Source: Polyangiaceae bacterium
GTDB lineage: Bacteria; Myxococcota_A; Polyangia; Polyangiales; Polyangiaceae
NCBI GenBank assembly: GCA_013361525.1
Contig: JABFXY010000019.1
Location: 124,001-188,000, forward strand
DNA: 64,000 bases
Reading direction: 5' to 3'
Below are positions 51,440 through 62,967 of this stretch, in pieces. Positions within the stretch are counted from its first letter, which is position 1; each line of letters begins with the position of its first letter. Under the pieces are notes generated by a model. That model was given only the letters and a program-made list of their open reading frames with translations, was not told the DNA's origin and ran no database searches. The position numbers were made by a program, and so were the translations under genes.

Positions 51440-51494
51440 GCGAGGAGTGAGAGCCGCGCGGGCCACCCGAGGGCGCGGCCCGCGCTACTCATTC

Positions 51495-53579
51495 CTAGAA
51501 CAAGACTCCCATATAGAGCCGGAGCATGTGGGCGATGCTCATGCTCGTCGCTTCTTGTCCGAGCTCGTCGCGCTGCCCCGGCAGATACCCGAGACCGTCG
51601 AGCGGGAAGAGAACCGCGTAGTCGAGCTGGCCGTAGAAGCCCGTCTTGGCGCGGCCCTCCGCGTCGAAGCTGCCGCCGAGTCCTTGGTAATAGAGCTTCA
51701 CGTCGAGCTCGACACCGAGGTCGGGATCGTTACCCGGCGCCTGCACCGGCTCGGTCGCGCGGCTCCACACGAGGTTGAGACCGCCGCCGCCGCGCTGACC
51801 GTCCGCGCTTCGCAAGAAGTCGTAGGAGACGCCGGGCCGGAAGTAATACGCGCTCTGCACGCGGCCGATGATTCGTCGCCAGAGGATCTGGTCGATTTGG
51901 TAATCGGGATTGAAGCGGAACGTCGAATACGTGCGATTGCGCGTGAGCTGCGCGTCGAGCGCGCCGAGCGGCGCATCTTCGGGTGACGCACCACCAGGGC
52001 CGAAGCCGTTGATACCTTCGACGTCGGAGTCGCCGGTCGCGAAGCCCGCGTCGAACTCGATTCGCAATTTATCCTCGAGCGCGCGCCATTCCGACTCGAA
52101 GACGAAGCCGAATTGCCGCAACTTCCAGCCGTCGTCTTTGTCGCCCTCGACGTCGGGGTTGTCGAAGTTCATGCCGTTGCGCACGACGGTGTTGTCGATG
52201 TCGCCCCATACGAGCGCGGCCTCGAGCGCGATGCGGAGCTTCTTCCACTTCATCTCCGCCCACCAGTCGGGCACGAAGGCTTGGTATCCGCGCCACTCGA
52301 GCGAGTCGGTGATCTCTTCGCTGCTGTCGTCGAGCGACGCGAACGACTCGAGCGATTGCTCGCGGTAGATGCCGTAGAAGCCGCCGTTCACCACGACGTC
52401 GCCCTGCGCGAGATCGAGCTTCTCGAGGCCGGGCGCGCGCTGGCGATAGATCGCGATGCCCCATTGCGACACGTCGTCGCTCTGCATCAGATCGTATCGC
52501 TTGCCCTCCAACGGAAAGCGCGCCGCGGTGCTCTGGTCGTTGGTGCACTCCGGCGCTGCGACGTCTTTCAACGTAGGCGGGCAGCCGTAGAACGGGCCAC
52601 CGGTCGCGCCCTCGTCGGCGAAATCCCACATCGCGGCGAAGTACAGCTCCCACGCCGGGATCCCCGTCTTGAACATGATGCGGTCGACGGTGGAGCCGAA
52701 GTCTTGATCGATGTCGTCGCCGGCGTTGTACATCATGCCGAGACCCCAATGGTTCGGCATGCGGCCGAAGCGGAACGTGCCGACAGGCGACACGTATTCG
52801 CCCCACGCTCGCTTGACGCGGATCGAATCGGTGAACGAGTTCTGCCCGTCGGTCGGCGCCCATTGCGTCGCGGCGAACGCGCCGATCGGCGTGTAGCCAC
52901 CGGGTTGGCGGACCTTGTAACCGCCTCCGGCGGTCTTCCCCGCGGGCTCGTTGACGTACCCCTCGGGCGTCGAGCCGAGGACGATGTTGTCGAAGAAGTC
53001 GAGCTGCGCGAACGCGCGAATGTTGTCGCTCACCGTGAGGACGGGCGCGACGCGCAGGCGCATGTTCGCGCCCGCCTGCGTGAACGACTCGCAGGGCTCG
53101 GGGTTCAACGGGTCGTCGCCGCAAAGCACGACGGACTGCGTCGACGAGCCGGTCGGGCTCGACGGATCCGGGTAGGTGTACGTGTCGGTGATCGGGCGCG
53201 GCCACAGCGCCGAGGACGGCGAGTCGCTGCGACCGAGATCGAAATGGGCGAAGAGCTCCGATCGCACGCGGAAGTAGCCGTGGATCTCGAACGTGGGACG
53301 CGCGGTTGAGAACCAATCCTCTGCGAAGACGCGATCGAAGGTGTTGGTGTCGGCGGACGCCTGGAGCGAGGCTTCGCCGGCCGTGGTCGAGGTCGTCGAG
53401 GAGGTGGCCGGCGCCTCCTTCTTGGGCTCCGCCGTCGGTCCGGGCTTCGCCTGCGGACGCTGCGTTGGACCGGCCGGCTGCGCGAAGGCGACGCTCGGCG
53501 ACGCGAGCGCTGCCACCACGACGGCGATCGAAAGCGCGCCTGCACCGAGGGTCGCGCCACCTTGAAGCCGTGCGCTCAT
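51495..53579 (-). CDS. Large porin-like outer-membrane protein, TIGR04551-like (paralogue 1)
   Basis: The protein has 694 residues from the ATG at 53579. A signal peptide (LSIAVVVAALASPSVAFAQ) is followed by a Pro/Thr-rich linker and a beta-strand-rich body with features shared by the neighbour: FEIHGYFRVRSELFAHFDLG, LCGDDPLNPEPCESFTQAGA, NMRLRVAPVLTVSDNIRA, GEYVSPVGTFRFGRMPNHWG and a closing LRLYMGVLF. An aromatic final residue is typical of outer-membrane barrels. I believe this corresponds to the myxobacterial TIGR04551 group, by recall, not by search. The role is unknown. Downstream of its paralogue with a 32-bp gap, it is probably co-transcribed. Confidence 0.85.
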   Translation of the reverse strand: MSARLQGGATLGAGALSIAVVVAALASPSVAFAQPAGPTQRPQAKPGPTAEPKKEAPATSSTTSTTAGEASLQASADTNTFDRVFAEDWFSTARPTFEIHGYFRVRSELFAHFDLGRSDSPSSALWPRPITDTYTYPDPSSPTGSSTQSVVLCGDDPLNPEPCESFTQAGANMRLRVAPVLTVSDNIRAFAQLDFFDNIVLGSTPEGYVNEPAGKTAGGGYKVRQPGGYTPIGAFAATQWAPTDGQNSFTDSIRVKRAWGEYVSPVGTFRFGRMPNHWGLGMMYNAGDDIDQDFGSTVDRIMFKTGIPAWELYFAAMWDFADEGATGGPFYGCPPTLKDVAAPECTNDQSTAARFPLEGKRYDLMQSDDVSQWGIAIYRQRAPGLEKLDLAQGDVVVNGGFYGIYREQSLESFASLDDSSEEITDSLEWRGYQAFVPDWWAEMKWKKLRIALEAALVWGDIDNTVVRNGMNFDNPDVEGDKDDGWKLRQFGFVFESEWRALEDKLRIEFDAGFATGDSDVEGINGFGPGGASPEDAPLGALDAQLTRNRTYSTFRFNPDYQIDQILWRRIIGRVQSAYYFRPGVSYDFLRSADGQRGGGGLNLVWSRATEPVQAPGNDPDLGVELDVKLYYQGLGGSFDAEGRAKTGFYGQLDYAVLFPLDGLGYLPGQRDELGQEATSMSIAHMLRLYMGVLF

Positions 53580-53611
53580 GCGATGACGTAGAGGGCGGAG
53601 CAAGGGCGGGC

Positions 53612-55699
53612 TCAGTAGAGGATGCCGAGGTACCAGCGCACGGTCTGCGCAGTGCTCAAGTCGATGGGATTGTTGATGTCCTCGGCCTCCTGCTCCTGGT
53701 CCGTCAGGTAGCCGAGGCCACCGAGCGGGAACATGACGCCGTACTCGAGCTGCGTGTAAAAGCCGCCGAGCTTGTCGAGGTCGTCGTTCAAGCTGCCGTC
53801 TTTGGCTTGGTAGTAGAGCTTGAAGTTCAGCTCGAGCCCGAGGTCCGGTGAGTTGCCCGGCGCTTGGACGAACTGGCTCGCGCGGCTCCAGATGAGCGCT
53901 GCGCCGCCGCCGATGCGCTGGCCGTCCAGGTCACGCGTGAAGTCGTATTCGACGCTCGGGCGCAGGTAATACACGCCCTGGACCCGCTGCAGGATGTTGC
54001 GGAAGAGAATGAGGTCGATGCGGTAGTCCGGGTGGAACCGGAAGGTCGAGAACGTGCGGTTCGACGTCAGCTGCGCATCGAAGCCCTCCGCCGGAGGCGC
54101 GAGACCTTCGACGTCGTCGTCACCGGTTGCGTAGCCGCCGCCGAGCTGAATCCGGAGCTTGTCCTCGAAGGCCCGGAACTCGCTTTGCGCCGCGAAGCCG
54201 AACTGCCGGATCTTCCAGCCGTCGTCTCCGCCGTCGGGGTTGTTGAAGTTGTTGTTCTCGTTCTGGTTGCCACCCTCCGGATAGAGGATGTTCGTGTTCT
54301 CGATGCCGCCCCAGACGAGCGTGGCCTCGGCCTCGAAGCGAAACTTGCCCCAGAGGAACTGGAACCATCCGTCGGGGATGACGGCCCAAGCCTCGCGTCG
54401 AAGCAACGTGTCGCCGTATTGGCTGGCCGTCATGCCGAGCGCGCCCTGCCCTTCCAGCGATTGCTGACGATAGACGGCGTACACGCCGCCGTTCACGACC
54501 GGGAGGCCCTTCGCGAGCTCGAGCTTCGTGTCTTTCGGGTTGCGGCGACGAACGACGACGAGACCCCATTGGCCGACGTCGTCGCTCTGCGCGAGATCGT
54601 ACGCTTGGCCCTGGCGATCGCCGATGAGCGCGCTCGTCGGCCCCTCGTTCGCAAAGTCCCACAGGCCGGCGAAGTAGAGGTCCCACGACTTGATGCCGGT
54701 CGAGAACATGATGCGGTCGGCGGTCGACCCGTAGTCGGAGTCGTAGCCGTCGCCCGAGTTGATGAACATGCCGAGACCCCAGTGGCTCGGCATGCGGCCG
54801 AAACGCAGCTGACCGATGGGCGTCATGTACTCGCCCCAGACGCGCTTCACGACGATCGAGTCTTGAAGGCTGTTTTGGCCGGCGGAAGGCGCCCACTGCG
54901 TCGAGGAGAACGCGCCGATCGGTGTGTAGCCGCCGGGCTGGCGGACGTCGTATCCGCCCTCACCGCTGGGCTGGTTCGAGTAGCCCTCCGGCGTCGAGCC
55001 GAGCACGACGTTGTCGAGCATGTCGATCTGCGCCATCACGCGGATGTTGTCGCTGATGTGCAGCTCCGGGTTGATGCGGAAGCGCATGTTTGCCCCCGCT
55101 TGCACGTTGTTCTCGCAGTTCTCGGGCTTCAGCGGATCGTCGCCGCAGAGCTTCACCGGGTGCGAGTTGCCGTTGATATCGGTCCAGCTGTTGTCCGGCG
55201 GCTGCGGCCACAAGGTGTCGGCCGGGAGGTCGACGCGACCGAGCGCGAAGTGACTGAAGAACTCGCTGCGAACGCGGTAGTAGCCGTGGATCTCGAACAC
55301 GGGTCGCGCGCTCGTCCACCAATCCTCGGCGAAGACCTGGGTATCGCTCTCCGTCGCGTCGCCGTTCGCGTTCTTCTTCGGAGCGGCGGCCTTCGTGTCG
55401 GCGGCGACCGTCTTGCCGGCGGTCGCGGTCGGAGCCGTCTTCGTCTCCGGCGGGGGCGCGGGCTTCGGGGGCGGCTGATCGACCGGCGGCTTGTCCGTGG
55501 GCGGCGCGTCGGGCGGAAGGAGCGGCGGCTCGTCCCCCGGCGTCGGCGGCTGGCCGGTCGGTGCAGGTTGCGCAGCAGGAGGAGGATTCGTGGGAGCGGG
55601 CTGCGCTGGCGCAGGCTGAGCCCACGCCGCGCGCGAAACCGCAACGGGCACGAGCGCGCCTAGCGCAAGGGGAGCGAGCAACTTCCAATGTCGTCGCAT
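53612..55699 (-). CDS. Large porin-like outer-membrane protein, TIGR04551-like (paralogue 2)
   Basis: The protein has 695 residues, almost the same length as its neighbour. The signal peptide (LLAPLALGALVPVAVSRAAW then AQ) leads into a long Pro/Ala linker and the shared body: FEIHGYYRVRSEFFSHFALG, LCGDDPLKPENCENNVQAGA, NMRFRINPELHISDNIRVMA, GEYMTPIGQLRFGRMPSHWG, and final TVRWYLGILY. Aligned blocks are strongly similar to paralogue 1, while loops such as GGNQNENNNFNNPDGGDDG differ. Two copies in tandem argue for duplication and divergence. Outer-membrane location is inferred from strand pattern and the aromatic C-terminus. Confidence 0.86.
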   Translation of the reverse strand: MRRHWKLLAPLALGALVPVAVSRAAWAQPAPAQPAPTNPPPAAQPAPTGQPPTPGDEPPLLPPDAPPTDKPPVDQPPPKPAPPPETKTAPTATAGKTVAADTKAAAPKKNANGDATESDTQVFAEDWWTSARPVFEIHGYYRVRSEFFSHFALGRVDLPADTLWPQPPDNSWTDINGNSHPVKLCGDDPLKPENCENNVQAGANMRFRINPELHISDNIRVMAQIDMLDNVVLGSTPEGYSNQPSGEGGYDVRQPGGYTPIGAFSSTQWAPSAGQNSLQDSIVVKRVWGEYMTPIGQLRFGRMPSHWGLGMFINSGDGYDSDYGSTADRIMFSTGIKSWDLYFAGLWDFANEGPTSALIGDRQGQAYDLAQSDDVGQWGLVVVRRRNPKDTKLELAKGLPVVNGGVYAVYRQQSLEGQGALGMTASQYGDTLLRREAWAVIPDGWFQFLWGKFRFEAEATLVWGGIENTNILYPEGGNQNENNNFNNPDGGDDGWKIRQFGFAAQSEFRAFEDKLRIQLGGGYATGDDDVEGLAPPAEGFDAQLTSNRTFSTFRFHPDYRIDLILFRNILQRVQGVYYLRPSVEYDFTRDLDGQRIGGGAALIWSRASQFVQAPGNSPDLGLELNFKLYYQAKDGSLNDDLDKLGGFYTQLEYGVMFPLGGLGYLTDQEQEAEDINNPIDLSTAQTVRWYLGILY

Positions 55700-55870
55700 C
55701 GGGGCCCCGCGGATCTCATGGAACGTTCAGTGAAGCAAGGAGAAGCCTCGCAAAGGGCACGGTTGGCACGGTTGGAGCGCCTGCCGGCCGGGTCCGGAAA
55801 GTCGGACGCCTCCTTCTACCGCAGCGTCCGCGAACGCTCGGCTTCGTCGCCTGCCCCCGTCCGGACGGGC

Positions 55871-56336
55871 TCAGTCATGGCAGAAGAGTCCGGGATTCAT
55901 CGCTTGTGTGCAGTGGGTGTCGGGATCGGCGAGCGTCGCCATCCGCGTGATCGAGGTGGCAGTTGAAGCTCTCCTCGAACGTGTCGCTGACGTCGAACGG
56001 ATCCGTCGACCTGGCCATCGGTAGGACTCGGCAATCCGCGACGCACGCGCTCTTGTCTCCCGCCCACTGCTTCTCGTCGTCGGCACCCGTGCACGAGGTG
56101 AGCAGGAGATCGCAGTCGGCGTCACAGCCGTCGCCGCAGGCGCCGGGGGTTTCGTCTTGCGGGTTCAGGTCACCTCCGCTGATGCCGGCGTGACCGCAGT
56201 GCGTTGCCGGTTCGGCTGCAGCCGCGCTCGCGTGATAAGCGCGGCACTCGAGGCTTCCGCCCGCCATCGCACCCACGTCGACCTGCGGGAACGTCGCGCA
56301 GGTCGCCATGCACGCCGCGTCGTCCTCGAGATCCTT
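55871..56336 (-). pseudogene. Remnant of a Cys-rich secreted protein gene
   Basis: The frame opens at 56336 right after a TGA, with no start or signal peptide (KDLEDDAACMATCATFP), so the 5' end is missing. A readable Cys-rich core follows (LECRAYHASAAAAEPATHCG, CGDGCDADCDLLLTSCTG, SACVADCRVLP). After FNCHLDHA near 55958, one extra base shifts the reading frame; the other frame continues sensibly as ATLADPDTHCTQAM and NPGLFCHD, ending at 55871. The two halves carry the same repeat motif (ATHCGH and DTHCTQ), so the shift is probably a mutation or sequencing error inside what was one gene. Full-length relatives occur in myxobacteria. Confidence 0.65.
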
Positions 56337-56749
56337 TCACTGGGATTGTCAGCGGACCGCGCACCTCACCGCATGTCAACGCGCCCAAGGGATCGCACCC
56401 GGGCCTTGCACCCAGCCGCTCGACCGCGCGCCGATGGTGACAAATGCGTCACTTCCTCGACCTGAGGACGCGACGACTGAGCCTGCGCGCCACGATCGCA
56501 TCGCACTGCGGTGCGCCAGCGGTGCGAGGTGCCACGTCGCAAACTGCGGCGCTGAAAAACTAAGAAAGGTCAGCGAGGTGAAGACGATTTCGTTTAGCCT
56601 TTGCAACGTGGGCCTTTCTTCATCGCACGCGCATGCACGCGCAGAGACGTCAACAAGGGTCCACGTGAACCATTGAGCTTAGGGGGCGGCGGCCGCGTTC
56701 ATCGGCCTGCCGGACGACCACGAAAAACAGCACGAGACGGAGCAGACAC
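56337..56749. other. Gene-free region upstream of the OmpA gene
   Basis: About 410 bases without a convincing gene. The stretch 56540-56620 has lower GC than the rest of the window. The promoter of the OmpA gene should be in the last 150 bases. GACGGAG (56735-56741) may be its ribosome binding site. A short hairpin CGCAC/GTGCG lies near 56507-56520. Confidence 0.5.
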
Positions 56750-58873
<2,124 letters not shown>

Positions 58874-58898
58874 AACAGCGATCCGTCCCGGGGGGGAC

Positions 58899-58934
58899 GC
58901 GGCCCCATCGCCTCACGGTGATGGGGCCGCTTTT
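58899..58934 (+). terminator. Rho-independent terminator after the OmpA gene
   Basis: GCGGCCCCATCGCC (58899-58912) pairs with GGTGATGGGGCCGC (58917-58930) with one G-T pair and a four-base TCAC loop, and TTTT follows at 58931-58934. It lies 25 bases past the OmpA stop and directly before the facing TetR gene end, so it ends the OmpA transcript. Confidence 0.9.
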
Positions 58935-58941
58935 CGTCGGG

Positions 58942-59682
58942 TCACGGTTCGACGAACGCCGCCACACCGTCGAGCACGCGATCGAGACCGAACTCGAACT
59001 CGTCGATTGGTTTCTCCGCGGGGTCGAACACGCCGGCGGTGACGATCTTCGCGAGGGCCGGGTAGCGCTCGTCGGTGACGATCTGCTCGAAGATGCCGGC
59101 ATAGAGCCGCGCGAGCTCTTGCCTCGTCGCGCGTGAGCGCCGCTGCTCGGCCGATGTTCCCACGCGGATGCGCGCCGCGCCGCGCACGTAGCTGTCGACG
59201 GCGAGCACCGTGTTGAGCATCACGAGAGGATCGAGCGAGAGCGGCTCGATCGCTGCGAGACCGGCATCGAGCCATGCGAGGTGGTTCGGTCCGAACGGTG
59301 GCCGTCGGATCTCGACCTCGAGGAGCCACGGGTGCTTCAGGTGCACCTCGAGGTCGGCGCGCGCCCATCGTTGCAGGGCGGCGCGCCAGCTCGCGTCTCG
59401 ACGATGCGCGGGGGGGCGGCCGACGGCCTTGTCGCGCATGAGCTCGACGAGCTCCTCCTTGCCAGGGAGATATCGATAGAGCGACATCGTCGTGAAGCCG
59501 AGCGCTTCGGCGACACGGCGCATCGACAGATCGCCGAGTCCGTCTCGATCGGCGATCTCGATGGCGGCGCCGACGATCTCGTCGAGCGTGAGCGTGGGCT
59601 TGGGCCCACGGGTCGGGGCCGCGATTCGTTCCCACAACAGCTCGAGGGTGCGCGTCGCGGGATCGACACCTTGTTTGGTCAC
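58942..59682 (-). CDS. TetR-family transcriptional regulator
   Basis: The protein has 246 residues from a GTG at 59682. The DNA-binding domain reads LTLDEIVGAAIEIADRDGLG, DLSMRRVAEALGFTTMSLYR and YLPGKEELVELM (helix-turn-helix). The C-terminal 150 residues match TetR_C_1 repressors (VEIRRPPFGPNHLAWLDAGL, LNTVLAVDSYVRGAARIRVG). The regulator faces the OmpA gene and lies 96 bp from two small lipoprotein genes running the other way, so one of these could be its target. A long frame upstream of the chosen start has no domain sense and was rejected. Confidence 0.9.
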   Translation of the reverse strand: MTKQGVDPATRTLELLWERIAAPTRGPKPTLTLDEIVGAAIEIADRDGLGDLSMRRVAEALGFTTMSLYRYLPGKEELVELMRDKAVGRPPAHRRDASWRAALQRWARADLEVHLKHPWLLEVEIRRPPFGPNHLAWLDAGLAAIEPLSLDPLVMLNTVLAVDSYVRGAARIRVGTSAEQRRSRATRQELARLYAGIFEQIVTDERYPALAKIVTAGVFDPAEKPIDEFEFGLDRVLDGVAAFVEP

Positions 59683-59778
59683 GCGCGCATCGTACCTCCC
59701 GGCGCTTCGCCGCGTCGCATTGGTGCTGTCGTCGCCGCTGGAATTGACCTGGTGCGCGCGCGTGTTAAATCGCTCGGC

Positions 59779-60123
59779 ATGACTGTGTATACTGTACGCA
59801 GATTCGTCGCGATGGTCGCGTTCATCCTGCTCGTCGGCTGCGGCGCCGACGCCGGCAACGACGTGCCCGGCGCCGGGAGCGTCTTCGCCGGCGACGTCGT
59901 CGAGATGTTGCCGGCAGGTCGCTACACGTATTTCCGACTGCGCGTCGCAGAGGATGACGAGCGTTGGGTGGTGGTCTCGGACAGGGACCACCGCGACGCG
60001 ACTCGCCTCTCCGTTCGCAGCAACTCCGTGCGTCGAGACTTCGCTTCGCGCCGCCTCGGCCGCTCATTTCCCATTTTGCATTTCTCTTCGATCGAAACGT
60101 CCACCCCCCTCGGAGCTCCATGA
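59779..60123 (+). CDS. Small OB-fold-like lipoprotein
   Basis: The protein has 114 residues from the ATG at 59779. The signal peptide MTVYTVRRFVAMVAFILLVG ends with a lipobox (LVGC). The mature part resembles small GW/NrfJ-type OB-fold proteins: GDVVEMLPAGRYTYFRLRVA, DERWVVVSD and RDFASRRLGRSFPILHFSSI, where the YTYxRL and F-S-R-x-L-x-R-x-F spacing recur. Its stop overlaps the ATG of the next gene (ATGA), so the two are probably co-translated. Function is unknown; export and a nucleic-acid or metal-related role are the usual guess. It is easily missed because it is short. Confidence 0.68.
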   Translation: MTVYTVRRFVAMVAFILLVGCGADAGNDVPGAGSVFAGDVVEMLPAGRYTYFRLRVAEDDERWVVVSDRDHRDATRLSVRSNSVRRDFASRRLGRSFPILHFSSIETSTPLGAP

Positions 60124-60740
60124 ACAAGACTGCCAAGCTCGCTCTTCTTTCGCTGCTTTCACTCTCCGCCGCTGTCGCTGCTTGCAAGACCGGCGACACC
60201 ACGGACGGAACGGGAGGCGCCGGCGGCACTGGGACGCCGCCCGACGGACCGACGATGTCCGAGCGCATCGACGCGCTCGAGACGTGCACGCCCACCGACC
60301 TCGTGCGGATCCTTCCCTGGACAGGTCCCGCTTTCGATCCCGCGACTGGTGAGCTGATCGAGCCGCTTCCCGAAGGTCACGTCGAAGCCGTGGTGAACGG
60401 CTGGAGCCGTCAAGACGAAGAGGCGCTCGCTCTTCGAAAGGAGCACGGTGAAAAGACGTTCGTCGACGTGTTCTCGCGCGACGGGCTGCTGGGATTCGAG
60501 TCGGTCGAGTCGGTCGAGTGCGGAATCGCGATCAGCCACACGCTATGGCGCGACGAGACGGCGATGTTCAACTTCGTCGGCGGCGAAGCGCACGCGGCGG
60601 CGATGGCCGACGCCGACAAGATCCATGAAGCAACGGCCGGCGCCCACTGGAAATCGCCTGCGCGTGCGGTCGCGCCGACCTGGGAAGAAGGGATTGATCG
60701 CTACATCGAAGAAGTGCGCAAAGACCTCGCGGAAGACTAG
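60120..60740 (+). CDS. Hypothetical lipoprotein
   Basis: The protein has 206 residues from the ATG at 60120, overlapping the upstream stop. The N-terminus MNKTAKLALLSLLSLSAAVA leads to a lipobox AVAAC, then a Gly/Thr-rich linker. The mature domain (SERIDALETCTPTDLVRILP, EGHVEAVVNGWSRQDEEALA, GFESVESVECGIAISHTLWR, DETAMFNFVGGEAHAAAMAD) is an alpha/beta fold with two cysteines; no known family was recognised. WTGPAFDPATGELIEPLPEG looks conserved. It follows the small OB-fold lipoprotein and is likely co-regulated with it. Confidence 0.75.
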   Translation: MNKTAKLALLSLLSLSAAVAACKTGDTTDGTGGAGGTGTPPDGPTMSERIDALETCTPTDLVRILPWTGPAFDPATGELIEPLPEGHVEAVVNGWSRQDEEALALRKEHGEKTFVDVFSRDGLLGFESVESVECGIAISHTLWRDETAMFNFVGGEAHAAAMADADKIHEATAGAHWKSPARAVAPTWEEGIDRYIEEVRKDLAED

Positions 60741-60858
60741 CCCTTCGGGCGGACCAAGGTGCGGTCGCGAAGCATCAGATCGCACGCTAACGAGGAGTGG
60801 TCTTCGACCACGCCATATCCAGATCCGCATCGCGACGCGGTGATACCGTCGAGCCGAC

Positions 60859-62967
60859 ATGGAAGTCGTCTCCAACGGGCCGCTCCCCGTCGCGTCGCTG
60901 GTATGGCAGGCGCGCCCGACGATTTGGGTGCTCACCGTCGTCTGCAAAGCGACATTCACACTCGGACCGGGCGAGCTCTCCCTCGCACCGATGCAGGAGC
61001 CGATCCGCGAGCGCGACGCACACCGCGAGGACGACGGAGCGCGCAGCCTCATCGAGGCGAGCGATCTCGTTCCGTTCAAACAAGGCGCGGACGTCGTGCT
61101 CGTCGGCTCTGCCTACGCGCCCGGTGGCAGACCGACGCAATCGCTCGTCGCTCGGATGATCATCGGTGAAATCAACAAGCCCATTCACGTCATGGGTGAT
61201 CGGCAATTCACCGCTGACGGCGAGCTTCAGGAAGGCGCGAGCTTCACCCGCATGTCTCTCGCGTACGAGCGGGCGGCAGGCGGGCCGGATACGGCGAACC
61301 CCGCCGGCGTGCGGCGCGCACGGAACGCAGACGGCTCGACCGCGCTCCCCAACCTGCTGCCGCTCGATCTCGTCGTCGCGAGCGGCGCGGACGTCATTCC
61401 GCCCGTCGGCTTGGGGCCGATCGCGCCGGGCTGGCCCATGAGGAAACGCAAGCTCGGTCAACACACGGCGGCTTGGTCGTCCGGAACGCTCCTTTCCAGC
61501 CCACTTCCCGAGGACTTCGATCGCTCCTTCTTCAACGTCGCGCCGGACGACCAACGCGTCGTCGAGCTCCACGACGACGAGCGCATCGTGCTCGAGAACC
61601 TTCATCCACGCTTCCCGGGCCTCGTGGCCAACCTGCCCGGTCTCCGCCCGCGCGCGACCGTCACCGGCCGCCCCGTGGGCCCCCGCGAGCTCGCCATGCG
61701 CGCCGATACCCTCGCGATCGATACCAATCGTCTCCTTTGCAGTGTGACCTGGCGCGGCCAGGTTCCACTCGTGACCAGGGATGAGGGAGTAAACGTGCGT
61801 ATCGAGCTCGATCCGCCGACGAGCGACATGCCGCATTCACCACACCTCGCTCACTCGAAGCCGAGCCATCCGTGGTCGGGGACCCTCGAGATCTCGACGT
61901 CCGCGGCGACCACGGATATCCCGTTCGTCGGCAAAGGGTCGGTTCCACCAGCACCACCACCACCGATTGCCCATTCGGCGCCTCCTATCGTGAATGGCGG
62001 GCCCGAATCCCGGGTCAGCCCTTGGGCGGCGCGCGGCGCTGCAACGCCGGGCGCGACGCTGATGGGCGTCACGCCGAATGTGCCTGTCCCGGCGCCGGCG
62101 CAGAACGTCGGGATCCAGCCGGTCGCCACGGTAGCGGCATTGGCGGCGCCGGCCGCAATGGCTCACACACACGCGACGCACAAGGCAATGGCGCTCGTCT
62201 GGTTCGATCGAAAGAGCGTGCGACGCATCGTCCGCAAACCGGCGTGGCAACGGATTCTCGATTCTCTCGAGGACGAGCCTGTCGATCCCGAAGCCGACGA
62301 TCCTGCACTATCGGACGAGCCCGCCGAGATCGAAGATCGGGCGCAGGTCTTCGAGATCCTCGATCGCGGCGCGCCCACGGGCATCGACGGTGTCCACGCG
62401 GCGCTCGCGCGCGCCGGAGGCAAGCGCCGTATGCCGGTGCCGCCGCTCGAGCTCGTCGAGGGTGAGCTGACCCTCTCCTTCGATTCGGTCGAAATGCTGA
62501 AGGCGCTCGTCTCGACCGCGACGCCTTTTGCACCCGGCGACGACACACTCGCCAATGCCATTACGACCGCCGAGAAATTCCTCGCCACGGCAGGCGTATC
62601 GAGCGCCCCCGCCGTCGCAGAAGCACTCTGCGCGAGAATTCGCGAAGCGCTGGCCCAAGGAAAGAAAGGCCGCGCCGAGCTCGCGAACGAACAAGTGCAG
62701 CGCGCGCTCCTCGAGCAGCGACATTACGAGAAACGCAAAGTGCTCGGCGGCTCACACCTCCGCGCGCTGTTGCTCGTGCAAGGAGAGACGCAGCCGCTCG
62801 TTACGTATTTGCCGGCGTCCATTGCGGAGGACCTGCCGCTTGCGCAGCGCTTCAGCGCGCGCGTGATTGCGGCGGTTCATCCGGCGGTGGACGAGCGCGA
62901 GGTGGAGCCGGTGGCGTTGCAGGCTGCGGCGCTGGGACGGGTGGTGCAGATAGGACGCGCGCGGTGA
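60859..62967 (+). CDS. DUF2169 type VI secretion-associated protein
   Basis: The protein has 702 residues from the ATG at 60859. The first 330 residues match DUF2169: VWQARPTIWVLTVVCKATFT, LVPFKQGADVVLVGSAYAPG, INKPIHVMGDRQFTADGEL, GPIAPGWPMRKRKLG, FFNVAPDDQRVVELHDDERI and PGLVANLPGLRPRATVTGRP. DUF2169 proteins occur in type VI secretion loci and are thought to be adaptors or chaperones that load effectors onto VgrG. The remaining half is Ala/Pro-rich with a second helical domain (KPAWQRILDSLEDEPVDPEA, SLHLRALLLVQGETQPLV-like: GGSHLRALLLVQGETQPLV). Its stop overlaps the next gene (GTGA), so the two are coupled. Confidence 0.9.
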   Translation: MEVVSNGPLPVASLVWQARPTIWVLTVVCKATFTLGPGELSLAPMQEPIRERDAHREDDGARSLIEASDLVPFKQGADVVLVGSAYAPGGRPTQSLVARMIIGEINKPIHVMGDRQFTADGELQEGASFTRMSLAYERAAGGPDTANPAGVRRARNADGSTALPNLLPLDLVVASGADVIPPVGLGPIAPGWPMRKRKLGQHTAAWSSGTLLSSPLPEDFDRSFFNVAPDDQRVVELHDDERIVLENLHPRFPGLVANLPGLRPRATVTGRPVGPRELAMRADTLAIDTNRLLCSVTWRGQVPLVTRDEGVNVRIELDPPTSDMPHSPHLAHSKPSHPWSGTLEISTSAATTDIPFVGKGSVPPAPPPPIAHSAPPIVNGGPESRVSPWAARGAATPGATLMGVTPNVPVPAPAQNVGIQPVATVAALAAPAAMAHTHATHKAMALVWFDRKSVRRIVRKPAWQRILDSLEDEPVDPEADDPALSDEPAEIEDRAQVFEILDRGAPTGIDGVHAALARAGGKRRMPVPPLELVEGELTLSFDSVEMLKALVSTATPFAPGDDTLANAITTAEKFLATAGVSSAPAVAEALCARIREALAQGKKGRAELANEQVQRALLEQRHYEKRKVLGGSHLRALLLVQGETQPLVTYLPASIAEDLPLAQRFSARVIAAVHPAVDEREVEPVALQAAALGRVVQIGRAR

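Noticed and set aside
59683-59991. N-terminal extension of the TetR gene to 59991
   Set aside because: It is antisense to the small lipoprotein, has no sense, and GTG 59682 fits the family length.
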